Notes: a model not told the origin generated them from the letters alone. Numbered from the stretch's first letter, positions 1 through 12,687 are shown. The stretch: 64,000 nucleotides of DNA from Chlorokybus atmophyticus (GCA_009103225.1 RHPI01003642.1:1249566-1313565); one strand, 5' to 3'. Numbers and translations: made by a program.

Positions 1-204
1 CGCACAAGAACGTGCATGCTCACGCCCATGCACTTGCATGCACATACGCGCACACGCGCCCCCCCGCGCGCGCGCGTGCGCGGGGGGGGGAAGGGGGGGC
101 GCGCGCACGTGCTTGTGCGCAAGTGTGCAGCTTACAACATGTGTACGCATGCGCATGCACATTCGTGCACACACCGACACTGAGACTCACACCTGGACAG
201 GCGC

Positions 205-1393
205 CTACACATACACAAGAGTGTCTGCACGTTGAACCAACATGCACTGCCGCCACACGTACTTGGACACAGCGCCAAGCCCACGGCTGCCCATGACGAG
301 GAGGTCGGCGTCGACGTCCTTGCATATATCGCACAGCACGTCGCGGGGGTCCCCGCACCCAACACGCACCTCGCTAGCCACCTGCGTTACAGTATTAGTC
401 TTAGGGTTGGGTTGGAAGAATTAAAAGTCGTAATGTGGGTATGTGCCACAGCGTACGTCTGCTGAGGTGAGGGCGTTGGCGGCGGCGTTGGCTGTCACGC
501 GCCCCACCTTCACGCTCTCCTCGTTCAAACGCTTGCGCCGCGCCGTCATCATGGACGGGTACCCATCTGAAAGCATGAAGCAACCCAATGGTGAGTCGAA
601 AAGTCTCTCCAAATCACACAGAATAACCACTCAACAGCCAACAAGGCTTGATGCTTTGGGCCTGTGTGCACAATGCAATAATGCTGCTAGCTGAACAAAA
701 ACTTAGAACAACACCCCCAAACTGTACGCTACTCCTCTTGAGTAGTGTTGCACCATGGCACGGCGGGTTGTCTATATATACGTGTTGCATTAACTTGTGA
801 GTGACTAACCCAATACGATAAAGTCTTCAGCGTCTGCATGCTGGTAAGCGGCGTGGGCGACGATCACCCTGTCCACGCCACCGGGTCGCAGCACGTGACG
901 GATGGCGTACCTGTTTCGTGGGCGTCCATTGAGTTTGTTGAGATCACGTTATTGCCAATCAGCGAGTGCATTCCATCAGCACTTAATCATGCAAAGTGCA
1001 TGTGATATTGCGTAACAGCAGCAGCAGCAGCAACAATAACAACAACAACAACAGCAACAGCAACAGCAACAGCAACAACAACAACAGCCACAACACTCAC
1101 TTCAAGGCATAATCTGCTGAGGCGGATCCGTCTGCAGCCAGCACCACCGTGCGTTGTGCCTTGGCGGCCGCTCCCTTGTCCTTGTCCTTGTCCTTGGTCT
1201 TATCTGCCACGTCGTCGACGCCAGCGACAACACTGCCACTCACCCCCACCTCCTCCTCCTTCAAGTCCAAGTTGGCCACCTCAGCGCCCACATCCGCAAC
1301 GTCACCCATGCCGCCACCAATGCTGTCGACCGACACTGGACGCCTGCCGATGCACAAGGAGTAGCTGTACACCCTCACCACAGACAAACCCAC
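205..1393 (-). CDS. Universal stress protein (UspA-like), four exons
   Basis: Read on the minus strand as four exons: 1393-1101, 910-810, 566-457 and 381-205, about 226 codons, all junctions in phase. The first exon has an acidic/Lys-Asp-rich N-terminus, then RTVVLAADGSASADYALK, which is strand 1 and helix 1 of the Usp fold. Exon 2 gives KYAIRHVLRPGGVDRVIVAHAA. The last exon gives GDPRDVLCD and DLLVMGSRGLGAV, the nucleotide-binding segment. The usual G-x9-G(S/T) stretch after GSRGLG is shortened: GAV runs straight into SKYVWRQC. Usp proteins bind ATP and act in stress responses; the specific role here is unknown. The true last exon could differ, because the window begins 200 bases downstream. 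The start Met at 1393 is the most upstream in frame. Confidence 0.83.
1013..1092. repeat. CAG/CAA trinucleotide microsatellite
   Basis: Interrupted run of CAG, CAA and one TAA triplet. It lies inside the first intron (911-1100) of the stress-protein gene and is not coding in the model. Confidence 0.9.
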
Positions 1394-4060
1394 TCAGGCT
1401 GAAGAGTCCCACACCGATATTATACCTGCACTACGTTCACAACCACAACTACCCCAGCAGCTTGCCAATGATGCCGACACAACAACAGCGACAACGTAGC
1501 CCGCGACCTTCGCCTCGGGATGTTACAAGGCAGAAACGACTAAAGCGGACAGACGAATGCTGTGTGTCTAGTACTAGTACTACAAGTACTACTAGTACCC
1601 CTCAACAACCACACCGACAACGCTCACAACGCCGGCGACGGCTCTCTCCGAACGAATGATTGTTCTGACTCCTTTGCCTCCCTGCCCTGGGGGTGATGTG
1701 TGTCATCAAGTATGGTAGGCTACCATTGGTAGCTAATGGCCCCATCACCGCTGTGCGCATGGAGAGCAGTACACGGTGTCAACACTCTCAGCATGCTACG
1801 GGACTGACTCACTCATTGATGGGTTGCTCGACCTGGTGGTGTCGTCATGTCCCGCGCAGGTCGAGTGTCGCTTCGGTGGCGAGTCACGTGGGGGAAGCCG
1901 CGGCTCGACAGCACAGTGTTGTCATGTGACAGTTCCAATGAACTTAGCCTGACATCATTGGACTACTAGAGGGAGTTACCGGGCCGCGGTGTGATGCTGG
2001 GCCATGATGCCAGGTTGGAGGGTTCAAGTGCAGGTTTAACCGTTGAACTTGGCCGCTTCCGATGCTATGACTGGCTATACATTATAGACAGCCATGGTTG
2101 AATGCTTGTAGCCCTTTAAGGGTAATACCTTTTAACCTGCAATTAGGGCTGGGGCCTAACATTTACGTTCGGAACAATGTTATAATAGAAGAACATTCTT
2201 TGTGAGTGAGGTCGAAAAATTGCTTTTTACAAATGAAACCCCCTTTAATAACGTTATTTGTTAGTTAATGTCAAATTGTTGAGACGATAACAAAACGTAA
2301 TAGGTAGGGGGCCGTGCGTTAATACGCATGTTGTGCGCGTTGTGTCGTTATTTCAAATTCAGTTCAAGCAATCTCCATTACATAAGGCAAAGAGCACAAA
2401 TCCGCAATGTGTTTACAACCAATGATGGTGACCGTGATATTCAATTGAGGTTGGGGTTGAGGTTTTAATTGAGATTGCAGTATCGTCTATGGTTAAATGT
2501 TGTAACTTTAACCATAATCGTAGACTCATTATACACACATTTTCCGTCAGTAACTTTGTTCAGTATCTGTTCGTTATTGCATATGTAATGAAAACATACA
2601 CTCATTTGTGTATGGTTACGAAATAATAGTACGTTAACAAATAATTAACAAGCTTGTTCCATTATTGTTATTTGTTTGTGTGAAAGCGTCAAATGTTTAA
2701 TGCGCCCCACACATACCTGCAATGTAACCTCTTTCCATTATAAACGCACCTTGTTTGTTTAAAGACAAGACGTAAAAACACAATTGGACCACTGTTTGTT
2801 TCTGAAGAGTCAAATTGTATGAACTTGATTGTCATTGGGGGTGATAAAGTGATGGCATGCATGCTTTGCAATAATTGCTATAGCATGCAATATGCGGTGG
2901 TTCCACAGGTTGGTGGTTGGCCGTTGGTGGGTTGAGTGGGTTGTTGGCAAGCTCAGAGGTGTGTGACTAGCGAGAGGTTTCGGCCAGCCCGTTGCAACCT
3001 TTTCTTGCTTATTTCTTCCTACGCGAGATCAGGCCTTGCCTGACAGACTTTGTGCATTCACAGCATGCTATGCACGTTGGTAAGAATGCATGCATACGCA
3101 CGGCATGTTGTCAATGTGACATAGATAGACAAACAGCGTTAACTACATGTAATAACACGGCTTATTTCATTTTAGCATCATACTGCATCCAATTGTACAA
3201 TAAATGCATTATATCACATAACGCAATCGACTCAGAGAGTTAAGGCTTGTAGAATCAAATCGGCGAATATGTGATTGTATACATGGGCTTCATAAATATA
3301 AGACAACGCTGATGTTCGGCATGATTGTTATAATAAGGTTATATGTCACATTTTATCGTAGTCCATACATGTGGGTCTTTGTTATCATGCTTGGTAGCCC
3401 CACTCAACAACGACACATCAGCATGATAACGTTACTACATATGTGGTTATGTATACAACTGTCATCATATCAAGTCTGTATGTTTAAACATGTAATCGCT
3501 TACTATTAAGTTAATGGATTATGTTACAATTATAAATCAGAAAATGGCCGACCTTTTATTTGATGGACACTATGTTAAATGTTTCGAGGATTTAACTCAG
3601 GAGTAGAGTGCCGTGTATCAGGCATGCAAAGCTTCACATATTTAAAAATTGCACGCTGCTTGCAGACTATTTAATCAACACATGAATAATAAGCAATGCA
3701 TTATACGTATCCACGTGATATTTGTATAGCGAGTCATGAAACTTTTATTAAATTTTTACACTAACATATACTTATTAGTGTTAACACTCCAAATAACAGT
3801 TGTAATAACAATCATAAGACGCGGCTTACAAAAAAACAATTCTTTGCAATATTAATCAATGTTTATTATAAAACTTATTAATAATTGTAACATGCATATG
3901 CTGCACGTGTACAGTTGTTTAAACATGTCTATCACAACATACACATTGAATGTGTAACATAGCGTATGTGGCATAGGTGGTGTCAATGCATAAGTTGTTT
4001 TACTATTTCTTATACTATTGTACATTCAATGTTTAATTCAAACATTGTATCGTGGTTAAT
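1394..4060. other. Intergenic, no gene recognised
   Basis: Up to about 1930 the sequence is GC-moderate and could hold the promoter or 5' UTR of the stress-protein gene. From about 2140 to 4060 it is AT-rich with no open frame of recognisable content. I see no family signature in any translated segment. Confidence 0.6.
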
Positions 4061-4395
4061 CATACAACGTGGCCGCCAGGCTCACGAATTTATGAATTTT
4101 AAGCGAGTGTCACAGCCCACTCGACCACAAAAGAGTTGGTGCTTTTATGGTCGATTTGTGGTAACTTTAATGTACCTTCCCGTTACATCCCCCCCACGTA
4201 AGAACGCTGACGTCCACGGCAGCTGGCGCCCATCAGCTGGGGAATCATCCCAGGGGTCTGATTTAGGGTCGGTCACCGGCCCCACCACCCAAGGACCGGC
4301 CAATCTAGGCCCATACCGGTCAACGCGCACATAGCGCACCGCTGCCGGCCCCACAGGTCGCATCGCCGCGATAGGGTAAAGTCGCCCTATTTCGT
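4060..4395 (-). mobile_element. Miniature LTR element relic (tRNA-box LTR family)
   Basis: On the minus strand the order is: the 3' part of an LTR-like repeat (about 4375 to 4262), some 70 bp ending in a polypurine tract GTGGGGGGGA (about 4198-4188), then a second LTR-like start TGTAACGGGAAGGTACATT at 4187. The second copy carries a tRNA-like A-box version, TGGTCGAGTGGG. The same repeat occurs near 17538-17750 and 40583-40970. LTR, minimal interior with polypurine tract, then LTR is the layout of terminal-repeat retrotransposons in miniature. Boundaries are approximate. Confidence 0.6.
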
Positions 4396-4964
4396 AATGT
4401 TTTGAGGTTATTTGGTAATAACTTCCGTTGTGCTGCTTTCGGGGCGGCAAACCTTTTATTAAACTGATAGAAGAGATTATTAGCTACGCAACGCATATCA
4501 TTTTGGATTTTTGGGTGTTCCATAGCGCCCGTCCCACCCTCTCAAAGATTGGGGTGTAAGGGGTGATGCCTGTTTTGCGAAATTGCCTAATTTTATTAGT
4601 TGCTTTCGCAGGCAAAATGGTTGCATACAGCCCAACTGTGCCGTCAGCCACCTGCCTCATGCCGGGGCGGTTTGGCTGCATGCTTGCTGTGTTCTGCAGC
4701 ACTTGACAATGGCTGCAGCCAAGTTGTGGCATGGCGCCGCCGCCCACTTTGGCGCCAAGTGTCATGCCTTGTGACGCCATAGCCAACACAGTGGTTGGGG
4801 GAGGTTGGCGATGTAATTGGCCGCAAGCAAGTAAAGGTGAGCAGTAGGTTGTGCGCGCCTTGCATGCATGCATCACTCATACACTCCCTTATACAAAGTA
4901 AAAAGTGTTATGTATGTACGGCATGGTGTCCTCATGGTGTCCTATGTACAAAGTCTAGTTAGTC
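4396..4964. other. Spacer left of the first pogo element
   Basis: No gene recognised. A segment at 4583-4593 (TTGCCTAATTT) also appears inverted near 7690-7700. These could be the termini of the pogo element between them, but the match is short and overlaps another repeat. Confidence 0.35.
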
Positions 4965-7181
4965 CTAAGGGTTGTTGCCTGGCACAGCTCTCCGCCTTGC
5001 CTTCTTCTCACGCCAGCGTTGTGCACCTTGTCTTGCTTCATGGCAGGGACGAAGGTTAAGTCCAAAGCGTGTGGCGAACAACATCTCCGCGCAGTCATGG
5101 AAGGGTTTGCCCAGTTGGTTCATGCACTCGACAGAGTCCCAGCAGTAGCGTAGCCAGATAGTATCCGCCTCTCTAGCAGTGCGCTCCCGTTGCTCTTTCT
5201 CTAGCCGCTTCCCCTCTTGAACAGCTTGTTTAGCCAGGTCCTTCTCTCTTTGTTTGCGCTCTCTTTCTTCTCTGGCTTGCTGTTGCTTGGCTGCTGCTTT
5301 TGCCTTCATTGCTGCTGTCCTCTGCGTTGCAAGTACGCTCAGCCGCCTTAGATGCTGCAATAGATGCTGCTTCTTCTGCCTTACGCTTGCGTGCCTCCTT
5401 CCTTGTCTGCACTGCTTCCTTGTCCACTGCTGCCCTTGCTTCCAACTCCTGCTCTCTCTCAAACGCCTGGTCGGCTGTCAACAGCTCAGCAGCCTTGATC
5501 AGACGTTTGCGAGGGGGTGGTGCAGCAGTGTGTGTTTCAACAGAAGCGGGAGCTCCTTCGGCTTGTTGAGGGTCAGCGGGGCTATCTCTTTCTCTGTTGA
5601 TAGCGTGCAGCAAAGCTGACAGGCCAGGGGTCTCCTGACGCAAAGGGAAGTACTTGTCACATGCATGCTTGTTGGGTGGGATGATGCCGCATGCTCGAAA
5701 CCCAGAGATGATGTTTGTAGCAGAGAGGCCCTGCAGGTATGGATGAGAAAGCAGGCTGAGGAACTCCCCCTCGCTGAGGTCTTTGTTGCTGTGTGTGTTC
5801 TGCCTCTCCCGGTAGACTTTCTTGTAGCATTCCTTGAATGTGTGAAAACACGACACATTGAGCACCTGGAGCATGTGCGTGGTATAAGGGGGTAGTACAA
5901 GGATGTGCAGTCCTGAATTGCGTGCGAACTCCAACATGCTTGCATTGTACCTGCTGATGTGGCCGTCCACAATCAGCAGTGCAGGGTTCTCTGGGTTAAC
6001 CCCACCAGGGCTGTGCATGCACAGGTGTCTGATCCACTTCTTGAAGATGAGCGTGGTCATCCATGCGTTCTCTTAGGGATAGATTACTGCTCCGGGCACT
6101 TTAAACTTTTTGGTCTCGGCCGAAGCAGGTTGATACACACCTTTGATAGTGCACAGTGGCGGTACGTTGAAGCCAGAACCAGTAACAGCTGCCACGATGG
6201 TCACGTGTTGTCTGCTGCTTGTTATCGCGCACTGAGCCCACTTGGCACCACTGCACATGCACACAAACATTGTTGAGTGATCCCCACCGTGTGCATGCAA
6301 CAGTGCTCTCAATGTAGTTGCAAGCTTACCTTTGGCAGATGATGTGTGTGTTCCTGGCAGCACTGTCTGGTTCCACTCCCACCTCGTCTGCACTAATGAT
6401 CCTCTCAGGCTTGTTGGTGAGCTGCAGGTCCAGCAATGTTGCTTCCAGCAGATCGTGGAAGCTTTGCACAGCTTGAGGGTTCAAGCATACACGCCTGGAC
6501 TTGTCCTGCCTTGCGGGACACAAGTTTCCACCGAGCACACAGCCCATCAAACCACTTTTTGCCTGGACATTGCTGCTTCAACCCTCGTAGCCTTGGGTCT
6601 CCAGCAAAGCGCTTGGATACCTCCACGCATATCTCCCCCCAGGTGACACCACGTCCACAGTCATTCATAATCTTAGCCCAATCGGCAATGTCCCTCTCCT
6701 CTTCCTAGGTGAGTAGCAAACCAGCTCCAGCTTTCCTACACGAACAGGCATATGCATATCAGAATGGCAATGCATGTCACCGCAACTCTGCATGCTATTC
6801 ACACAGCATGGCTCTTACTTGTACCTTGCAGAGTTCGCACCCTCTTTCACGTAGTTGTGCATAGTGGAGGACGCCATGCCCAAGCTGCTGGCTGCCTCAG
6901 CAACAGACATACAACCTCGATGCACAGCCTCAACTGCCCGTGCAATACCTTCCTTCCTGCTGGCATGATCCTCGTAGGCCCCTTTGGCTGATGGCCCACT
7001 GATTCTCGCTTTTGCTCTTCTTGCTGCTCCCCTCTTAGCTTGCACACGTTTTCTCTACGGGGTAACAAGGTGTCAGCCAGCAACATGGTGGTATGATGGC
7101 CTCCAAGGTCAAGGGATGACGAGTGTGCACAACATGCACATCACCACAAATACCACTTACCCGTGCAGGCTTGCGTGCCAT
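4965..7181 (-). pseudogene. Pogo/Tigger-type transposase, decayed copy 1
   Basis: Minus-strand gene of the Tc1/mariner-pogo group. A 7-codon first exon (MARKPAR, 7181-7161) splices to a psq-type helix-turn-helix segment (about 7055-6829, GCMSVAEAASSLGMASSTM). A CENP-B-type DNA-binding segment follows (about 6690-6480), then the DDE domain: IISADEVGVEPD near 6390, LLIVDGHISRYN near 5970, and LPPYTTHMLQVLNVS near 5890. The C-terminus is a long basic, coiled-coil-prone tail ending at 4965. Damage: a frame change between the CENP-B and DDE parts, an in-frame stop after GAVIYP (about 6073), and a frame change in the tail near 5300. The third catalytic position is Asn where the related copy at 7766-11221 has Asp. 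It should be inactive. Confidence 0.9.
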
Positions 7182-7189
7182 AGTTTCTA

Positions 7190-7690
7190 AAAATAGCCTA
7201 GACTCATCCTGTGTACCCTCAACGTGCAATGCAAGCTTCTACACACCATAATACTGCCTCCCAAGCGTGCACTCTTGTTACAGCGTGGTATATTAAGTAG
7301 CCTCAAATTTGAGCTAACGCAACGCATTACCCCCTACAATTTGAATAAGTGCCCCTCGCCACCGCCAAGAGCAGAACTTTGTAAACATGTTTGTTATATT
7401 ATAAGCTTCCATAAGCAACAAACCCCACTTAATTTAGCCATCAGATGCAAAAGTAACGTGCAACCAAACGTTTATGTGCATCTGGTTCAAAAATGTGATA
7501 CCAATCTGCTAGGTTGAAATTTCATATCTCCCGCCCCAGATGGCCGTTTCAAGAGATTCAGGTTGCATTGATTAGGCCAGAATGGCCTCTTGCGTGGTGC
7601 CAAATGGCAGCTTGAATGCCAAATGGCCGCCACACCGGCCCAAAAGTCCGTAAACACCATTGACTAACGAAATAAAGGCTGGTTCTGAAA
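7190..7690. other. Spacer between the two pogo elements
   Basis: No gene recognised. It holds the 3' flank of the first pogo copy. From about 7690 the sequence becomes the 3' part of the LTR-like repeat interrupted at 7765. Confidence 0.5.
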
Positions 7691-7765
7691 TTAGGCAACT
7701 TTACCCTAGGCAGGTCGCGCCCTGCCGCGCCGACTGAACTGGTCAGTTCGGCGCGACTGCCATTA
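7690..7765 (-). repeat. LTR-like repeat, 3' part, split by nested insertions
   Basis: On the minus strand this reads TAATGGCAGTCGCGCCGA and onward. It matches the interior of the intact copy at 40583-40970, where TTGCCTAATGGCAGTCGCGC is continuous. The other half of this copy is at 17538-17750. The break falls exactly at a TA dinucleotide (7764-7765). Confidence 0.75.
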
Positions 7766-10700
7766 GGGTCAAGTCCCCTAATTTGGGAACGGCCCCTTAT
7801 TTGGGGATTAGCCGTTTTTAGCTGATAGCTACCGGCCTGTGGAGTATTTGCCGGCCATATTATAGGTTTGGGCAGGTATGATTGATACGCGTCTAACGAG
7901 CCTTTAACATTGGCAAACGGATCAGCGTGGCGGGGGATTGAATTTCCAAAGTTGGTAAATTTTGTGGTTCAAACGGTGTAGTAACACCATGAAGTTTTCA
8001 ACTTAATAACTCTGGCATGTGATATGCAAATTGGATGATTGTTTTTTTGTTGGGTTTGTATAGGGTATAGGACCTTATTCATCAAGTTTCATGCTATTCC
8101 GCGCGGAAATGCACTAGTTACAAAGTTCACACTTTTGGGGTGTAACGCAACGACACAACCAAAAAGTGAAGTTGGTGATTGTTGCCTTGGTGAGTGTTAG
8201 AACTGGTTTGGGCTCCGTGTATGTGTATGTATTGCAGTTTGCAATGCCTCATGCACTCACTAGTTGAGTGTTGGTGGCATTTCAGTTGTTTGCTAGCTGT
8301 AGGCTAAGGTGTGAGGGGGTGAGATAGTTTGAGTGAGGTGTGCTGGTGCAGAGGAGACAAGAGCAGTCAGAGAGTTGTACGCATTAGCTGTGTTGCAAAG
8401 GAGTTGTATACACTGCTACAAGGTCAGCTAGCCAGCTCAAGTCCTACCCTATGGTACAAAGCAGCACGCAAAAGGTGGGTGTGTTGCATTTGTCAGCCAC
8501 TTTGTCATCACTGTGGCACAAGGCCACTCAGACCACCCTGTTGCATCATGCTGTTGATACTGCAACTCTCAGGGTAAACGTGTCAAGGCCAAGACACCTC
8601 TGGCCAAGAAGAGAAGGAGAAGCCACAACAGCTACAGCGGCATGCTGGAGGACATCCAGCGTGCTGTAGCCTCCATCAACCAGGGCTGTATGCGTGTTGC
8701 TGATGCTGTCAAGGACCTTGGCATCCCGGACACCACCATGCGTCACTTCGTTGCACAACCACACACCATCCCCGAGTACAAGTGAGTTGAGGCTGTAGGT
8801 GCTGCTGTGCTGGTTCAGCAAGTCAAGACAAGTTAGTTAGTGACATGTGTATACAGGTTTGCTGGCGCTCCCACCATCTTTAGTGATGTTGAGGAGACTG
8901 GCCTAGCAGAGTTTGTCAAGGGTCGTAATGGGTGGGGTCGTGGCATGACGTGGACAGAGATTGGTATGGAAGCAGGCAAGAGGCTAGTAGGAGATGACAG
9001 AGCCAAACTGCTAAAGGGAGGGGTACTTGGGAAGAGGTGGTTCGCTGGCTTCAAGCGGAGGAAGCGGTTGGTCACCAGGAAGGCAGAGCCCCTCGACAAG
9101 TCCAGAAGAGTCTCCCTCAACAAACATGTCGTGTACCACTACTTCCAGCTGCTGGCTGAGCCTGTGCAGCAGCTGGGGGTTGGTCCGGATAGGATCATCA
9201 GCGTTGATGAAGTTGGCATCGAACCAGATACGGCCATGCAGAACCAGCGCATCATCTGCGAAAGGTAAACAAGTTAGTCATGCATTGGTTACACGCATAC
9301 GCGCACACACACATGCGTTCAAACACAACATTACTAACTTACATGTTTTGCACAGCGGGGCAAAGTGGGCACAAGCTGCAACTACAGGCAGCAGGGAGCA
9401 CATCACCCTTATGTGTGCAGTCACCGGAGCTGGTGTCGCTGCCCCTCCCCTTGTCATTGTCAAGGGCCAACGCCTCACAGTGGATGCCAAGGACTTTGAT
9501 GTACCTGGAGCAAGATTTGCAGCACAGGAGAACGCATGGATGACAACGGAGATCTTCGAGTTGTGGATCAGGGAGTTGGTGAAGTGGTATCCCGGAGGAG
9601 TTAGCCCTTCCAACCCTGCACTGTTAGTGGTGGACGGACATGTGAGCAGATGCAACTGCAGCATGATCCGCTATGCACAAGATAAGGGCCTCCACATCCT
9701 CATGCTGCCACCCCACACAACACATCGTCTTCAAGTGCTTGATGTCAGCTGCTTCCACCCCTTCAAGGAAGCATATAGGAAGGAGTATCGCCTGCGCCAG
9801 GAGACAAGATACAACTTTGACCTCAGTAGGAAGGAGTTCCTGAAGCTGCTGGTGAAGCCTTACTACGCTGGGTTGTCCCCTGCAAACATTATCGCTGACT
9901 TCCGGGCATGTGGACTCTTGCCCCTCAACACACATGCACTGGACAAGTACTTCACAGACAAGCAGCTGGCACCACCACCTCCTGGTCTGTTTGCTCTATT
10001 GAAGGCGATCGACAATGGCGATAAGGAGGATGACAACAACAACACAGAGGATTGCAGCCCCAACACTGAAGCGCCAGCTAAACGAAAGCGTGGCATCAAA
10101 ACTGCACACCTGCTGACCAGCAACGAGATAGCAGCAGGGATTGAGAGACAGGACCAAGCCAAGGTTGACAAGGCAGCAGCAGTGCAAGCACGCAAGGAGG
10201 CTGCCAAGCAGAAAAAGGAAGAAGCTGTGCATGATGCAGCAGCAAAGGCAGAGAGGGTGCAAACAAAGAAGAAACAGGCTGCCTGAAAGAAGATGCTGGC
10301 TGAGAGAGAGAAAGCTGCCAAGACTCAAGCCAAGCAGGACGCAGAGAAGGAGTGACAGCAGGAGCAAGCACAGCAAAGGCAACAAGCACAACAAGCAGAG
10401 CAAACAGAACAACAGCAGCAAGAGAGAACTGCAAAGGAGGCAACCGAGCTGTGGATGCGCTACGAGTGGGCTCCCATGCAATGCAACAACCAATTGGGAG
10501 ACCCCCTGTGGGACTATGCTGAGGGCTTCGCCGAGCGCCATCTCCGCCCAGACCCTGCCCCCCATGCACAGGCCAAGGAGGCGGGCCTCCGCTGGAGACA
10601 GTGGCCAAGGGAGCGACACATACACAAGAGACCACCCCGCTAGAGTCCTAGACTTAGACAACTTTGTAGACCTAGTTTGCCTTGACTCACACACCCTGTA

Positions 10701-11221
10701 CATACACATGCATGCATGCAAGACCTTTGTGCTCTGCTGTGCGCCTGATGCCACCCATACCCACACCGATGACGCCGCCGCCCGCTTGCTTGCAACCTTG
10801 CAACTGACACAAGGTTTCCCGCCAAGGCGGCGCAGCTTGGCGGGAACAAACCGCCTGCAAGCAATAGCCTGCACATCACACCCATCACAGCCTGCCCCCC
10901 AGCCTACTAGCTGGCTGCCGCCACTTCACAATGGCTGCGGCCAGCAGGTTGATGGCACTCAGGAATGGCTGACAGCGCCCATCAGCCTTTCTCGAGTCAC
11001 CAAATTAGGGCACGCGCACCCTTGGGGTCAGACCCTCTGCACCCCCTACTTTTGCGCGGTGTATCTGACACGATACCGCGCGAAAAATGTGAAAAAAAAT
11101 ATCACTGTGTAGCCTATAATTTCAGCTATCAGCAACTATACACATTACCGCCATCAACCCTATCAGTCAAGCACAATTTACTTAAAACCTCAAATTATCC
11201 CCAAAATAGGGGACTTGACCC
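7766..11221 (+). mobile_element. Pogo-type DNA transposon, full length, 3456 bp
   Basis: The left end at 7766 reads GGGTCAAGTCCCCTAATTT. The right end at 11221, read inverted, gives GGGTCAAGTCCCCTATTTT. The ends are flanked by TA on both sides (7764-7765 and 11222-11223), the target duplication typical of the Tc1/mariner/pogo superfamily. The interior holds one spliced transposase gene. 7766-8450 and 10644-11221 carry no other gene I recognise. Confidence 0.9.
8451..10643 (+). pseudogene. Pogo/Tigger-type DDE transposase, copy 2, two in-frame TGA
   Basis: Exons 8451-8474, 8573-8781, 8857-9264 and 9356-10643 join in frame (1929 bases). Domains in order: a basic N-terminus; a psq-type helix-turn-helix (INQGCMRVADAVKDLGIPDT); a CENP-B-type segment (WGRGMTWTEIGMEAGKRL); then a DDE domain with Asp at about residues 195 (SVDEVG), 307 (VVDGHVS) and 343 (QVLDVS). 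A Lys/Gln/Ala-rich coiled tail follows. All three acidic residues are present. The frame closes at TGA 10284-10286, giving 523 residues. The same frame then continues through a second TGA (about 10341-10343) to TAG at 10641 and encodes a tail homologous to the end of copy 1. The shorter product may still be functional, or the tail may have been lost recently. It binds its own terminal repeats and integrates at TA. Confidence 0.92.
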
Positions 11222-11573
11222 TAACAGTCGGAGAGCCAACGCTTTCCTGGCAGCATGAAAATCGCGGTATGTCGCCCGCATCATCGCAAAGTCGACGCGT
11301 GCTGCTTGATTTTGGAGTATGGCAGTCGACGTTGATTGCAATTTTGTCGATGACAGTGCGTTTGTGTTGTCATCGCTCGTGATCGCTGACAAGCGTGACA
11401 AGTCAATGTAAGTGTGTCGCGCAATCGACGTTCAGTGACGGTAGTTTGCATTAGTTTTGGACAGTCGCTGCTGCCAGTTGCTTCGGCTATGTGTTTCAAA
11501 CTTTGTTTCTGGAGGGCTGAGTTTGTATGTATGCTTAGCGGCGGTAGTGTTGTGGGTGTGAGTGTAGGCGACG

Positions 11574-12071
11574 GTGATGTCCACCGCGGAGGCCTCTGAG
11601 GATGTCGCAGCTGGTGTGTCTGATGGTGTAGATGTATGTACGCCGTCAGTGGGTGTGGATGGTGCTGCTCCTAATGGAGGCGTTGTGGGCGGGTCTGGTG
11701 GCATGGAAGACCACTCCAAGAACAAGTGGAAGATGGAGCAGCAGCAGAGCGCTAAGCATGGGCGAGACATGCAGAAGGGATTTGTGGAGCAGCTGCGGAA
11801 GGACTGCAAGATGCCAGAGCAGACACATGCCAATGTTATTTACCTGCTAGCGCTGACATGTGGACGCACGTGGCATATGGCTGATGATCGCAGAGGGGCA
11901 GTGTTGCAACCCTTGTGTCCTCATCATATGCCTGTCGCTGTGGGATCAGAGCCACTCGCCTCTCCCCCCGTCAACTACAGCCACATAGGTAGCCAGCCGG
12001 TGACTGATGTTGTGTTTGTGTGGTACGTGGCATTAGCTGCTGAAGGCAGGGTGTGTACACAGCATGTGTGA
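11574..12071 (+). CDS. Hypothetical protein of the 6.3-kb element
   Basis: 165 codons. The N-terminus is rich in Gly, Val, Ser and Asp. A charged middle with KNKWKMEQQQSAKHGRDM is followed by a helix-prone segment ending in CKMPEQTHANVIYLLAL. I recognise no family. It may be the first exon of the large protein: a following stretch at about 12121-12319 (arginine/serine-rich, RRHSRQSSYGRERRGSAERR) is open in the same orientation. Confidence 0.4.
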   Translation: MMSTAEASEDVAAGVSDGVDVCTPSVGVDGAAPNGGVVGGSGGMEDHSKNKWKMEQQQSAKHGRDMQKGFVEQLRKDCKMPEQTHANVIYLLALTCGRTWHMADDRRGAVLQPLCPHHMPVAVGSEPLASPPVNYSHIGSQPVTDVVFVWYVALAAEGRVCTQHV

Positions 12072-12687
12072 TTAGCTGACACGTGTTGAACTTATAGTCA
12101 GCGGCGGACTGCTGCTAGCAACAGCAAGAGAACGTGGACCCCAACCGCCATAGAAGGCATAGTAGGCAGTCCAGTTATGGGAGGGAGCGACGTGGGTCTG
12201 CTGAGCGGCGCAGGAATGCAGTGGCAAGGCGAGAGGCTTTGGAGGGTTTGGGACTCCATGTGGATGATTCTTGGTCTGATTCTGGAGGTGATTGTGGTCG
12301 CGCTTACCGGATTTCTTAGTCATGCTGGCTAGGCTGTTAGTGGCAGGGTGTACATTAACATTGTGATCTTGTATCATTAAGTTAATGACATGTGTAGCAG
12401 CTGTTGCTGAACATGATTCTGATGTGAAGCACATCATGCTTGTGGTTTGATTTGCTGTGTACTGTTGCTGAATGAGGCTGTTGCTGGCTTGTAGATGGTG
12501 ACGCGGAGATTGACATGCCTTGTAATTCTCATGCTAGTGCATTTACGCCAGATCAGGTGTGTCATGCGTGTATCAACTGGCAAGCAATGCTCAGTGCAGT
12601 AGCAAGCAATGCAAATGGTATGGTTTGCAAACGCATGTGCGTATGCAGCGGTGAAAATCAAGGCCTAGACGCACTAGTGGGGTATGT

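Noticed and set aside
1156-1659. 167-codon plus-strand frame
   Set aside because: It overlaps the antisense of the stress-protein first exon and consists of Pro/Ser/Arg low-complexity sequence.
10284-10343. Possible reassignment of TGA to a sense codon
   Set aside because: TGA interrupts several transposon frames, but the intact chlorophyllide a oxygenase ends at TGA where its family ends, and other relics are broken by TAG and TAA as well.
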